Source: Crambe crambe
Lineage: Eukaryota; Porifera; Demospongiae; Poecilosclerida; Crambeidae
Direction of reading: 5' to 3'
Assembly: GCA_963924555.1 (NCBI GenBank)
Contig: OZ004597.1
Location: 2,808,404-2,872,403 of the forward strand
DNA length: 64,000 bases
Part shown: piece by piece, positions 40,701-51,649 of the stretch
Numbering within the stretch: the stretch's first letter is position 1
How the letters are laid out: each line of letters starts with the position of its first letter
Program-made: the position numbers and the translations under genes
Notes under the pieces: model-generated
What the model saw: the letters and a program-made list of their open reading frames with translations, nothing else
Database searches by the model: none
Told to the model about the DNA's origin: nothing

Positions 40701-43700
40701 TGTCAACTTACCATCTTCCTCTGTCTGAATAGTGAAGACAGAGGTGTAAGGACCCAGCTGGACTGTAAGAGCAACGACAGAGCAGTGGTAGACGTAGTAA
40801 GGATGAAGAGGACCAATCATAATCTGTCGATCATTGGGAGGGGTTGTGTATTGGAACACCATCCCTGTCACATCTTCCGTTATGTTCAGTTGATACTCTC
40901 GGATGACACCGTTGACCTGGGATGAAGGTGGTGGTTGCCAGGTCAGATAGATGTGGGTGGAGTTGAGCGACATTCCAGTGAAGTTGGATGGGTGAGTACC
41001 AGGGGCTGTGGATGGATGGATGGATGGATAGAAATGAAGATGAGAAGCCATCGGCACACAAATTGAACATCAATCAAGTAATATATTATAGGAATGAGTT
41101 TGGAGGGGAATACATCATTTGCTGTATTATCTACATCATTTGCTGTATTATCTACATCATTTGCTGTATTATCTACAGTAGAAAGTGGAACCATTTATAG
41201 TACTTCAGCCATGAAGTAAGGACACCTTCCTCTGGTCTTAATATCCTCATTTAGGGGTCCAACTGTGTCATTTTAATTTCTTACCAGCTTCAAGAGTCCG
41301 AACAGTGACCACTGTACTGAAGGGACCCAATCCCACGGCTGTTCTGGCTGCTATGATGCAGACATAGCTGGTGTAAGGGGCCAGGTTGGGGATGGTGAGG
41401 GCAGTGGTGGTGGAAGTCAGCTGTGTCCTGGTCCCAGTGTCCAGGGATGTGATGTTGATGACGTAGCCTGTGATGACTCCATTGCGGTCAGGCAGAGGAG
41501 GAGGTTGCCAGGTGATCTCTATGCTTCGAGCATTCACAGAACTTGTGCTGGGAGACTGAGGGGGGCCACTCGGAACTGTACATATAGAATTTGGAATTAG
41601 GTCAAGAATTAAGCAAGTCATGGCAGTTCTAGCAAAAACTCAGGGTGAAGAGTGAACATAGCTAGTACAATTTTTGCATGATTGCCAATGAATTTCGATC
41701 TCAGATTGGTTGGATGCAACTAACTCACCATCTTCTGGTGTTCTAATGGTGACTACTGAAGTGTAAGGTCCTACATCGATGGTGACAGCAGTGACTACCC
41801 ACTGGTACTCGTAGTTGGGATGGAGGGATGTTAACTCCAGGGAAGTCATGGTGCTCAGTCTCACAAACACACGGCCAGTGATGATCTCTGTCACATTGAT
41901 TCTGTACTCAATAATGACTCCATTCTGGTGGTCTTGAGGAGGAGGGTCCCAAGTGCAGAAGATGGCCCTGGAGTTCCTCACCACAGCGGAGGGACTTTCA
42001 GGAGCCATAGTTGGGACTGCAGTTAGTAGAAACACATCATTTGCTACAGAGTCAGACTGAAGTGTAAAGATTTAACACAGGGAAATAATCATTCACCACT
42101 AAAAATACCCCCCCCCCCCCCATGATAATTTGCACTATATGACCTATTGCACCAGTATTCAGGTTTAAATTCTGCAGCTGTTAACTCTTTGAATTGACTA
42201 TACATAGGTCAGGAGAGGGAGGGAGGAGGAGAGAAGAGAGGAGGGGAAGAATCAAAGAAGTCAGTACAGTGACGTACCATCCTGGGGAGTGACGAGAGTG
42301 AATCGACTGCTAAAAGGTCCTATTCCCACTGAAGTCACTGCAGCAATGATGCAGATATAGTTCCTGTAAGGAAGGAGGGAACTGACAGTGAGGGAGGTCG
42401 TGTTGGAGGTCAGCTGGAAACTCTGCCCACTCTCCACAACAGTCACATTGATCACATAGCGGATAATGACCCCATTCTGCTGATCAGCAGGAGGAGGGTT
42501 CCAGGAGATGGTAGCTGAGCGAGATGACATTGCACGACCAGTGAAGTTGAGAGGACTGCCACTGGGAACTGTAAGGGTCAAAATTAGTGGAATATTAGAC
42601 CAAAAAAGAGGTGTTGAGGTGTGGGTGAATCCAGGTTTTGCTTAGAGAAATGTTACTCATACTAGCTACATGGGATGAAGAAAGTTGTCTGGATCATAGA
42701 GGTTTCTACATACATTTCAAGGAGCTCACATCCCAAGTATTCTGACAATAACTAACCCTCATACCATCTTCAGGAGTGGTGATTCGAATAACTTGTGAGT
42801 AAGGTCCCACTCCAACGGTGAAGGCACTGATGATACACTCATACATGTAGTAAGGATGAAGTCCCCGGGCAGTGATGGAGGTGGTGGTGCTGGTGAGAGT
42901 AATGACTCTGCCAGTGATGACCTCAGTGATGTTGATCCTGTACTGCGTGATGACCCCATTTTGGTCACCTGCAGGAGGAGGGGACCATGAGATGCCGATG
43001 GATGAAGAGCTGGTTGCAGAGAGCCTCACACTCTGTGGAGGACTAGTAGGAGCTGGAGAGAATGGGAAAGGAATAAGTATGAAATTCGAATGAACAATAC
43101 CCTAGATCTGCAACAGAAATCTAAAATGTACCAAGAGAAAGTGTCCCGATTACAGAAATGTCCTCATTTTAAGAGTGGATTAGGTTATGGGGTCCACATA
43201 TACATTTACCATCTTGTGGAGTGACAAGTGTGAATCGAGTGCTGAAGGGTCCAACTCCTGCAGAAGTGACAGCAGCAATGATGCAGATGAAGGTAGTATA
43301 AGGAGTAAGGTTGCTGACGCCGAGGGTGTTGGTGGTGGAAGTCAACTGGAAGATCCTTCCAGTTTCAACAACTGTCACATTGATGACATAGCGGATGATT
43401 GCTCCATTTTGCTCATCCAGAGGAGGTGGAGCCCACGTTATGTTTGCTGAGCGAGAAGTGGTTGGTACTGCATTGAAATTCTCGGGAGGAGCAGTTGGAG
43501 CTGAGGGAGAAGGAATGCAATGGAGGACAAATAAAATCACAGCAGCTATATGGCTAGTTCTATACCCTCCCCCTATACCTATGTACTGGTCTAATAATGC
43601 TAGTTAGAGTAGCTATACCTGCACATCCATTCTTCATACATCTACCCTAAATAAATAACCTGTTTGTAGAGTAGTTGTGGATACAGATGAAGTGGCAATA

Positions 43701-46700
43701 GAAATAGGACCATAGATACTGACAGCTCTAATCACACACGTATAAGTCCTGTACTCTTGCAAGCCTGTGAAGGTGAAAGATGTTCCAGATGTGGACCTGG
43801 TGATGGTATCTCCCACACTGCTGGTGAGGACGAGGTTGTATGTGGAGATCCTGTTCCCAATGGAGGGTGTAGGGGCTATCCAAACTATGGTGATGGTGGT
43901 TGTGCCTGTCAAAGTGATTCTCACAGACGTAGGTGGGTCAGGTCTGGGAGGAGCTAGAGTATAAGGAAAGGGAGAGTGGATATCTAAAATATAATATTGT
44001 GAATATTCTTATATAGCTACTTATGTACAGTAGGATTTATTTAGCTCTTAATCATAAACTAGTTGCTTACTGATTTTGTCACAGTCATGATATTTAAATA
44101 TCAAACATGCATTGCATATGCTCTCATCACAAAAAATATATAACCAGCAGTCCTTAAATATCATAACCTGTATTGCAGGCTCTGTTTCTGTCACATAATT
44201 ATCATAGCATGTTAACGTACGTGCACATGTAACTCCATCAGAAGCCAATCCAAACCTGCAAGTGCATTGGAAGCTACCAACAGTGTTGGTGCAGTCGGAG
44301 GTGGTCATGTTGCAGTTGTGAGTTCCACAGTTGGCTGGTGTGCCAAGACATTCATTGCATGCATCTGAAGAATGGGGAGATTACAGCTAGCTATGCATAT
44401 CTATAGAGGTAGCTAGTGAAATCTATAATGAATCACTCAGTCAAATAACTTGCTATACTGATAATAGTCATAGCTACTGCATTTTCAGACTTCGATCCTC
44501 ACCTGTGCAAGTGAAGCCATTACCGAGCGTGCCACTGGGACAAGCACACTGATAGCTACCAATAGTATTTGTACAGGTGGCAATGGCATCGCAGCGGTCA
44601 GTACCACGAGAACACTCATTGATATCTATGGAGTATTAAGAAGAAAGGAATCCATGATTTCAATCATAGAACATCTTCCATTTCATGCTTCAGACCTCTG
44701 CATGTACTGCCACTGAGTTCAAATCCAGTATTGCAGTCACATCTGTAACTCCCTGGAGTGTTCACACAACGCGAGTTTGATTGGCACGTGAACATCCCTG
44801 TACTGCACTCGTCAATATCTGGAATCAAAAATCAGGTGATTGATATACTCTGTTCTATCATACTTATAAAGTCACATACCAACACAAGTGCCTCCACTTT
44901 GCATGTAGCCATTTTGACAACCTTTAATTACATGGTTTTAAATCATGGAGTATCAGTGTTAACAAGAGAGTATTGTATGGTTCACATACTGTGTACCTGT
45001 TGTGAAAGTCCAAAATGATGTGCTTGTGACAGCAATTGATTCTTGGTTGCAAAACATGGTCCCAACAGCAACTCCTGCAATGCGCACAAAAATCTAAATA
45101 ACCCTATAAGCCATAGTGCTATGATACATTCAACATACCGCTGTCAATCAAGATATAATGTGCAACTCCAGCAGAAAAGCTGTGACTGAACCTGAAGGTG
45201 AGCACTCGACCACCACTACCAGTGGCTGGGTATGTGGCTGAGGATGACGTCACATCGAAACTATACACAAGTCTTCTGCTTATTTGCTCATAGAATCTAA
45301 TGTACCTTCTCGAGCTGGGTCGGGAAATCTGCATCAATATTTAATTTCGATTTGCTACACACTATGATAATGAATTGGGGAAGTGGAAAGAAAAAATGCA
45401 TGAATATTAGCTAATCATGGAGAAAATTTTTACTATTAATTTTAAATGAGCAGTTGAAAAAATTTCAATTGCATACACTACCGTAGGGCGGGTTAATTTC
45501 GTCAGGGGAAAAAATTCATCTATTTCACCATTGGTATAAAGAGTTGAAATTTTATTCGTCATAATTTTTACTGTCATAAATTTTTGCACTCATTTTTTGC
45601 GCAACACACGTGGTAGATTGTTAATCGTGATCGGATAAATCTTCGCACATGCACATTGAAGACAAATTTTTTCCCCCGCCCAGTTTCTGTTGAAGCGCAA
45701 AGGCAGGTAGACTAGCTCGAGAGAGACACTTGCGTTCGTGGCTATCATGAATACAAAGCTATTTGGGCTGCTGCTGTAGGAGAGGAGCTGGAGTGTGGGC
45801 GAGAACCAATTAACCTCGTTAGACATCTTAATGTGTGGACCTTTCTTTTTAATCTGAGACTCTTCCTACATCCCTTCAACTGCACAGCACTGCCGCTTCT
45901 ATAGCCTTGATGGTGGATAATGATCCATCAGGATTGGAGAGATCCCTACCACTACCAGGTGCAACTATTTGAGAAGAACCACGAGCAGCTTTTGGAGTAG
46001 TTCTCTAGCTAGCTCTCGCACAAAGCGTTCAATTTTTTCATTAGTATAACGATTCTGGATATGATGGAATTTTTTCCTAACGAAATTAACCCACCCTACG
46101 GTATTATGCTTTAAAGAGGCTAATTGGGTTGAAATAGAGATCTGCATTGTATGCCTCATTAGTGCCACTTTCAGATCAACTTATTAGCTGGAATCTTGGT
46201 GTTTTTAAACTTACAGCCTTGTCTTGCCATTATTGTCAACTTACAGCCTGATCAAATGTAATGCTCCAGGTTGTTGATGAAGTAGGTGAGAATCTTCCGA
46301 CAGGTGAGACAGAGCTTTGTGAAGCTTGTGGTCCAGTAACTGTTAGGGAAATCAGATAATAATAATGATTATAGAAGTTTTTCACATGGCTGCCATTACC
46401 TCCACCCAATAGAGTGATACATGAGCGATTGGAAACAAGGCTGCAATATAAGAAGATAAAAATTTTTGAAAATACATGTAGCCCATCTCTACCAATTCTA
46501 CATAACACTTAAGCAGAACAGTTGGGCAGCTAACTGGCTACCAGTAAATGCTTAGTATTCCTAGGCTGCCAACTGTGATAGGGATTTTTATGCTATAGAG
46601 TCTACAGCCTACAATGCTTATCATTGGTTTGCTCACTTATTGCTACTCCTGGCACTGAAGCAGAAGATGTTGATCCCACTCTGGGATGTTGTTGGGGTCC

Positions 46701-48483
46701 AAGTGACATTGATGTAGTAATGCTGTGTGTTGTATGTACTCCTGGTCACACTTGACTTCCTCAACCCCAATGGTGATGATGTAGGGAAATCCACTACGCT
46801 ATTTGTGAAAAAAGGTCAGAGTTGCTAATAGCTAAAGTTTATTTTTTACATTCATTTTTCACCTCAAGCAGTAATTTTCTCAATTCTTGATTAAATTTAA
46901 CAGAGGGAGATGATGTCTTAAAGTACAAGAATTAAGGAAGTTAGAACAGCTATAGCAATCAAGGGAGAAAATGGACTATAGTTAGCTCTACCTGACTCCA
47001 GAACCACCAGATGATGCTACAATTCCAGCAGTATATGTAGTTCCAAATGGCACAGGAAGACACGACCCGTCGGGAGGAGTCTCCCCAGCTACCAATGAAG
47101 GCTGGATACCCCCTGTGCAAGGCTGGCTGGAGGAGAAGAGGTTGATGAGAAACTGGAGTGGGACACTGCTCAAGGGAGTAGTGCTTGAGCTCGATATGAA
47201 GTCTTCCACTTGAACAGCCACAGCATACCATCCAGTGCGCTGAGATGCAGTATTCCAGGAAAGAGTGCAAGTGTTCTGATGAAGGAAAAATATAAGTCTA
47301 CAGTAAACCTCTACACTAGTGAGCCCCAATAAAGCGTCCAATATTATCCTTATTTCAAAGATGGATAAATATGATATTAAGAGTGAAAGTAGCATTTATG
47401 GGTTCCAGTATGATGAAGCCTGTTTTCTCTCCATGGATTGTTGTTATAATACTGTGGTATAGCCATAATTATCAGAGGGAAAATGGTAATAATACTACCT
47501 AATATTACCATGGCATTAACGATGGAGAAAATTTCAATAAGTGGTGTATGTTTAAACTTCAAGTTAGTTCTATGAGTCTGCACTTGAGAGATAATTCATT
47601 CATTGCAGTAGCTAGCTAAATTTTATATACCAAATCTATCACAGCTCCAGGTACGGTCTGACAGACCCCTGCACATTCATTTCCCAAGGACCATCTACAA
47701 CGAACAACATCCCTGTCAGGATCTTGAACTGGTATTCTGAGGTTGTGGGTGCAGCCTTGTTGCAGTCGTACTATGGGTGTGGTGGAAGTGAGAGGGGAGG
47801 AGTTCACTCTTCCATTATCAGATCTTCTTCCTAAGTTTCCTGAAACTCTGAGAGCCCAACTACCACCTCCAACATTCAGACGTATCCAATCACCTCCAGT
47901 AAAGCTGTATCAATAATATTATAATCACACACACACTAAGCCATGCATGTAGTTACATACTAAGTACACATTTTCAAGACTTAAGATACATGCCAGACTT
48001 GTACGTAGATATCCAAATTGTGAAGTTGAGTTCACTTACGCTGCTGCAAAGGAGGATACTGAAGTTCCTATGTTGTAGACGTAAGTCCTTTCACCAACAA
48101 CCCAATCTTCAGTAGTGCTAATGTCAGTACAATAGAAAGTTAAAGATCCCACTGTCCCACTACACCCAGAAATACAGGAGAGTGTGCCAGCTCCAAAGAG
48201 TCTACTAGTAGAGCCAATATCAGCTGTGTTGCAGCGCGTCCAACTTCCAAATGATCTCCTCCAAGCCATGCGGTGAGTTATTTCAATCTATGAGAAAGTA
48301 AACAATGATCATTCAACTCTTCGAAGAGGTTATAGTAGAACAAAAAAGAATTAAACTCACTCTTCCATCAAAATTCTGAGCATTGAAAGGTCGCCATTGA
48401 ATAATGCCACCCCTAAAATGTGAACCCATGATAATCTCGCTCAGTCCAAGCATCATGATGAATATCCACATTTTGGACTCCAT
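22260..48483 (-). CDS. Gene B: complete giant EGF/FN3 transmembrane protein
   Basis: Multi-exon minus-strand gene. The chosen start is the ATG at 48483, which begins a short hydrophobic signal peptide ([14 protein letters not shown]) followed by G-S-H-F-R-G-G. In order: unassigned N-terminal modules (about eight exons), a small Cys-rich exon, three EGF-like exons, about 39 FN3 domains, a transmembrane helix and an acidic tail ending TAA at 22260-22262. An in-frame ATG 21 bp upstream is less likely because a good acceptor-like tract abuts 48483. The size is well over 4,000 residues. It is probably a surface adhesion or receptor-like protein. Gene A is its inverted paralogue, and the N-terminal modules recur in gene C. 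Confidence 0.85.
22974..23118 (-). other. Gene B transmembrane exon
   Basis: A Gly/Ser/Thr stalk, then a hydrophobic helix ([22 protein letters not shown] is the core, given here in pieces), then basic residues R-N-K-K. It aligns with the gene A transmembrane exon and has the same phase-2 GTGAGC donor. Confidence 0.85.
27811..27832. repeat. (AAG)n microsatellite
   Basis: About seven copies of AAG in an intron of gene B. Confidence 0.9.
31593..31714. repeat. Purine-rich intron tract conserved between A and B
   Basis: A GGGAGG/GAGA-rich intron with almost no pyrimidines. The gene A counterpart at 10150-10265 is the pyrimidine-rich complement, as expected for the inverted copy. Its conservation in both paralogues means the tract predates the duplication. 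It could form triplex or otherwise unusual DNA, which is inference. Confidence 0.6.
32072..32115. repeat. (GTTA/GTTT)n microsatellite
   Basis: Tetranucleotide simple repeat in a gene B intron. Confidence 0.85.
33031..33100. repeat. (GTTT/GTCT)n microsatellite
   Basis: Compound tetranucleotide repeat in a gene B intron. The equivalent gene A intron has (AAAT)n at 8951. Confidence 0.85.
33712..33732. repeat. Poly-C run
   Basis: Twenty-one cytosines in a gene B intron, close to two copies of ATGGCCGTACCAC (near 33557 and 33747) and an 18-bp palindrome at 33551-33568. Such a long C-run is also prone to assembly error. Confidence 0.8.
39740..40660. mobile_element. Insertion in gene B intron with possible transposase remnant
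   Basis: Gene A has only about 160 bp in the matching intron (2051-2213) with recognisable ends, so about 0.9 kb was added here. On the plus strand 39989-40180 reads through S-A-I-S-I-F-N-P, then G-E-E-G-V, and E-W-K-L-F-R-R. This loosely resembles the C-terminal part of hAT-type transposases, where a F-N/D-P motif precedes an E-W-x-x-F-R motif. It is short and bounded by stops, so if real it is a decayed fragment. A roughly 57-bp direct repeat (40519-40574 and 40579-40635) lies near the end. Confidence 0.4.
41113..41176. repeat. 21-bp tandem repeat, three copies
   Basis: Three near-exact copies of ACATCATTTGCTGTATTATCT in a gene B intron. Confidence 0.85.
44219..45074 (-). other. Gene B EGF-like exons
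   Basis: Exons 44997-45074 (G-V-A-V-G-T-M-F-C and F-W-T-F-T-T, the end of the preceding module), 44880-44921 ([12 protein letters not shown], the start of a Cys-rich unit), 44699-44820 and 44505-44626 (calcium-binding EGF type: D-I-D-E-C and D-I-N-E-C starts, [10 protein letters not shown] or [10 protein letters not shown] cores) and 44219-44366 (D-A-C-N-E-C followed by a further EGF-like pattern). The D-I/N-E-C plus N...S-Y/F pattern predicts Ca-binding and possible Asn hydroxylation. The first cbEGF exon recurs, truncated and fused, in gene C at 61606-61931. Confidence 0.8.
45139..48483 (-). other. Gene B signal peptide and unassigned N-terminal modules
   Basis: Exons 48361-48483 (signal peptide, then [12 protein letters not shown]), 48040-48287, 47631-47904, 46992-47275 ([12 protein letters not shown] and [11 protein letters not shown]), 46637-46798, 46400-46440, 46245-46339 and 45139-45328 (a beta-rich module with Y-I-R-F-Y-E-Q and [12 protein letters not shown]). 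I do not recognise a named domain. The modules look like secreted beta-sandwich units with paired cysteines. The last five are repeated in gene C at 62292-63895, which supports the exon calls. The function of this region is unknown. Confidence 0.7.
45481..46101. mobile_element. 621-bp TA-flanked TIR element in gene B intron
   Basis: The ends are inverted repeats of about 35 bp, beginning CCGTAGGGCGGGTTAATTTC on the left and CCGTAGGGTGGGTTAATTTC on the right when read inverted. TA stands directly outside both ends (45479-45480 and 46102-46103). The matching gene C intron (62482-62991) lacks it but carries a different element. A TA target duplication and long TIRs fit a non-autonomous Tc1/mariner- or similar DDE-type element. 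No transposase frame is seen. Confidence 0.75.
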
Positions 48484-50001
48484 CTGGTGAAAAATATTGT
48501 TCATGAGGTATTATATTAATAGGTCATTAACCTAACATCATAAAGGGGGATTTGAAAGAAGATAAGGTAAACTAGCTGGATAGACAGCTTCATAAGGGAA
48601 GGGGGAGGATTCATAGCTATATAAGTAGTCACAAGTTGTTCTTAATAGCTAATGAATATTAAGAGTGCATGTCACATCCCATGCACACAATGACACTTAG
48701 TCTCCTCTGTAACATTATTTATTACAAGGATTCATTATGCAACTATTAAACTTAGCTAATAATTATTATTGGCTATTTAGCTATCACAATTATAATAATA
48801 CTTCATATAATAGTAGCAGACAACATAGCTACATGATTCTGCTGATAGCTCTGTATTAGCATCTTTACGTTACTGTAGGTTTTTCTACTTTTCCTAGATA
48901 CAGTGTATCTACTATGCATGGCTACTGCAGCTACCTTAGTAGCTATTATAGGGTAGCTGCAGTAAAGCCTTCCTTTCTCACACTCGTGCACCCCTAAGTA
49001 TATTTTGTATCAGTTCTAGCTAGCTACTAGCTATGAGTCAGCTTGCTGCATACGTTATATAGCTATATAACACATGGAATTTAAATTAGATATGGCCAAA
49101 ATTGATGACTTACTAGTCCTTTCTATTTTGTAGCTAGTTAGCTGTACTTGTTCATTTACAGCTCTATAGTTAGCTATTACCTAGGTATACAAAAAAAAAA
49201 GAAGAGCTTACTAATAGCACTCATACACCCCTTTATAGCTATTACTACTACCTTTTCCGCTGTCTTTTGCAGATGGAAATGATGATTGCCTTTTCTGGCA
49301 ACGCTGCACTGCACACGCATTATATATTAGGCCCAGAGTACGCGCATGCGCATAATGATCATCTGAAACCATTATTATGAGAGAATTAAAGATCGTGACC
49401 ACATCTGGAAAGAAGCTCTCTCTCTCTCTCTCACAAAAGTCTAGCCACCCTAAATCGTGACATCAAACTATGGGACGATGCTAGGGACCATGGTATACAG
49501 GGATCAAGATCATTACTCTCCGCCTTGAAGACTGTCACCCAAGCTCTCTTGCCACATCTGTAGTCATGAGTATCATCATAACTATCCTCCAGCCTCACAT
49601 AATTATGGAAGAACATCTCCACCGGCCCTTGGTCTTGGACGACCTAATTGCCCTCCTAATAAATTCATCCCTGTGACCTAAAGTCACAGCTATTCTTAAA
49701 TCAATCATCTCAATTCAGAACACAACCATCATGTCATAGAACTGGTCATTGTATTCCTAATTTATTGCACTTTTGTTCCTGCACTGGGCTTTAACATTGA
49801 ATGAACCTTTGAATCTAGAATTTGTCACCACAAATATCACGGGTAGGTCAAAGATCAGTTTTTCAGCTCAGTGGCTTTATATATAATTATTTTATACTGT
49901 GAAGTATTATAATTTTTTGCTACTGGTTAGTATACAAGTGATAGCTAGCTACTATAAATCTTATTGGCTATATATAAATGTTTGTTTTAAAAAAGGAGAG
50001 T
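48484..50001. other. Upstream region of gene B, no gene supported
   Basis: This 1.5 kb lies between the gene B start and the orphan tail exons and should hold the gene B promoter. No TATA box or initiator is convincing. The NRF-1-like palindrome GCGCATGCGC stands near 49344. The stretch around 49262-49362 and again from 49837 resembles 22090-22190 downstream of gene B, so part of it is the old 3' flank of the third copy. Between those lies an insertion of about 475 bp (about 49363-49836) with a (CT)n run and no identifiable product. Confidence 0.5.
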
Positions 50002-50226
50002 TTAGAGGTACACAAGTTCATTATCATCATCATTATCACCATCCCTTTTATTTACTTTTTCTTTCCCTTCTTCTTCTCCTCCATCTCCTTCACTTTGCTT
50101 CTCTTTTGTTTGAGCTGCCAAATCTAACTTCATCGGCTCATCATCATCACAATGATCAGAAAATTCAAGCTTGGCTTTTTTCACTAGAAAGAAAAAAAAA
50201 TCCATAATAAAGCCAGACACTAACTA

Positions 50227-51392
50227 TTTCAGGATTGTGAGCAATATGTTAGCCTGATTTTTTTTAGACACTCCCACTTTTACTTATTCATGGCCATCTC
50301 TTGTACCCTGATGTCTGGAATTCATTCCAATTTTATTTTGAAAATCTAGGCTGATCAGAATGCATGCTCTCCAAGATTCTCCAGTACTATGATAGAAGCA
50401 GGCCTACTTTTGAAAATGAATTGGAATGTTCTCCAGTGTTATAATAGAAGCAGGCCTGCTTTTGAAAAGAAGGCGGATTGGAATGCTCTCCAGGATTCTC
50501 CAGTGTTATGGTAGAAGCAGGTCTTAGACTGATTGGAATGCTCTCCAAGATGTTAGTTATGGTAGAAGCAGGCCTTCTTTTGAAAAGAAGATTGATTGGA
50601 ATGCTCTCCAAGATGTTATGGTAGAAGCAGGCCTTCTTTTGAAAGAAGACTGATTGGATGTTAGCTATGGTAGAAGCAGGCCTGATTGGAATGCTCTCCA
50701 AGATGTTATGGTAGAAGCAGGCCTTCTTTTGAAAGAAGGCTGATTGGAATGCTCTCCAAGATGTTATGGTAGAAGCAGGCCTTCTTTTGAAAAGAAGACT
50801 GATTGGAATGCTCTCCAAGATGTTATGGTAGAGGCAGGCCTTCTTTTGAAAAGAAGGCTGATTGGAATGCTCTCCAAGATGTTATGGTAGAAGCAGGCCT
50901 TCTTTTGAAAGAAGACTGATTGGATGTTAGCTATGGTAGAAGCAGGCCTGATTGGAATGCTCTCCAAGATGTTATGGTAGAAGCAGGCCTTCTTTTGAAA
51001 GAAGGCTGATTGGAATGCTCTCCAAGATGTTATGGTAGAAGCAGGCCTTCTTTTGAAAAGAAGACTGATTGGAATGCTCTCCAAGATGTTATGGTAGAGG
51101 CAGGCCTTCTTTTGAAAAGAAGGCTGATTGGAATGCTCTCCAAGATGTTATGGTAGAAGCAGGCCTGATTGGAATGCTCTCCAAGATGTTAGCTATGGTA
51201 GAAGCAGGCCTGATTGGAATGCTCTCCAAGATGTTATGGTAGAAGCAGGCCTGCTTTTGAAATGAAGGTTGATTGGAATGCTCTCCGTCTCAGATTCTCC
51301 AGTGTTATGGTAGAAGCAGGTTCTAGTTACAGAAGCCATAAGAGCAGCTATAGAAAATAATTTTGGTCAGGCCACAGCCTGACCAGCAGCCC
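50227..51392. mobile_element. 1.2-kb insertion with 16-bp target duplication in a tail intron
   Basis: Gene B has 62 bp in this intron; here it is about 1.2 kb. The sequence CCAGACACTRACTATT (R = A or G) appears on both sides of the extra DNA (near 50212-50227 and 51392-51407), while gene B has one copy at about 22481-22496. That is what a target-site duplication of about 16 bp would leave. The insert is mainly the minisatellite at 50380-51320. The long, variable duplication suggests target-primed or break-repair insertion rather than cut-and-paste. Confidence 0.65.
50380..51320. repeat. Minisatellite, about 59-bp unit with a 266-bp higher-order period
   Basis: The basic unit contains TGATTGGAATGCTCTCCAAG, then ATGTTATGGTAGAAGCAGGC, then CTTCTTTTGAAAAGAAG. 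Units vary by loss of the last block. A longer register repeats exactly: TATGGTAGAGGCAGG occurs at about 50825 and 51091, and the GATTGGATGTTAGC variant at about 50649 and 50915, 266 bp apart in both cases. The CTTCTTTTGAAAAGAAG block is itself a near-perfect palindrome. The long minus-strand frames through it come only from a unit length divisible by three in places and are not genes. Confidence 0.9.
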
Positions 51393-51649
51393 CAGACACT
51401 GACTATTAGTAGGACTTACTTGCAGCTGGGCTTTCATCTCCAGTAATTGGGTCATGCTAGAAATACAGTGTATATAATTATTTGGTGTACAGATTATCAG
51501 CAATGACCAATATTTAATAATTATATTTCGGAGGCTCCAGATACACTCCAACAACATAGTCAGTTTACTACATGGTATTGCCCTCATTTCCTGCCAATAC
51601 GTATGCATCATAGATATATAGACTACGTAACCAGGATTGGAAACGACGA

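Larger units (their letters stand above)
23178..43953 (-). other. Gene B FN3 exon array (about 39 FN3 domains)
   Basis: Exons from the 5' end: 43660-43953, 43210-43500, 42775-43052, 42278-42568, 41729-42016, 41285-41575, 40712-41005, 39379-39666, 38582-39166 (two domains), 38162-38455, 37647-37933, 37126-37413, 36646-36936, 36130-36465, 35760-36053, 34976-35269, 34476-34763, 33940-34227, 33210-33497, 32706-32996, 32249-32536, 31715-32011, 31308-31592, 30729-31022, 30223-30516, 29704-29991, 29328-29615, 28967-29254, 28412-28696, 27884-28174, 27244-27540, 26818-27114, 26280-26567, 25783-26073, 25051-25338, 24516-24905, then split domains 24259-24450 + 23968-24069 and 23561-23706 + 23322-23444 + 23178-23253. 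From 41729-42016 downward every exon has a gene A partner in the same order; the first four have none in the window. Confidence 0.85.
50002..51456 (-). pseudogene. Orphan tail exons of a third family copy
   Basis: Two exons match the cytoplasmic tail of gene B: 51420-51456 (P-I-T-G-D-E-S-P-A-A) and 50002-50183 ([10 protein letters not shown], then [13 protein letters not shown], acidic, ending N-E-L-V-Y-L and a TAA). Both keep open frames and splice sites. The upstream tail exon, transmembrane exon and FN3 exons are not present: similarity to gene B stops near 51520, where the Fanzor-bearing sequence begins. The laminin frame of gene C ends at 52996, before these exons. They are therefore probably untranslated leftovers, unless an alternative 3' splice joins them to gene C. 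Confidence 0.7.

Noticed and set aside
49431..49622. 63-residue minus-strand frame
   Set aside because: It lies in the 475-bp insertion of unknown type. No motif or conservation, and the plus strand looks equally coding-like. A retroelement piece is possible but unsupported.
50387..51084. Two long overlapping minus-strand frames with a repeated M-E-S-I-P-I-S-L-L-F-K pattern
   Set aside because: They lie wholly within the minisatellite and follow its unit length; there is no start, domain or splice support.
50380..51320. CRISPR-like appearance of regularly repeated blocks
   Set aside because: The units are contiguous and the blocks between repeats are themselves repeated, not unique spacers. 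The window is eukaryotic.
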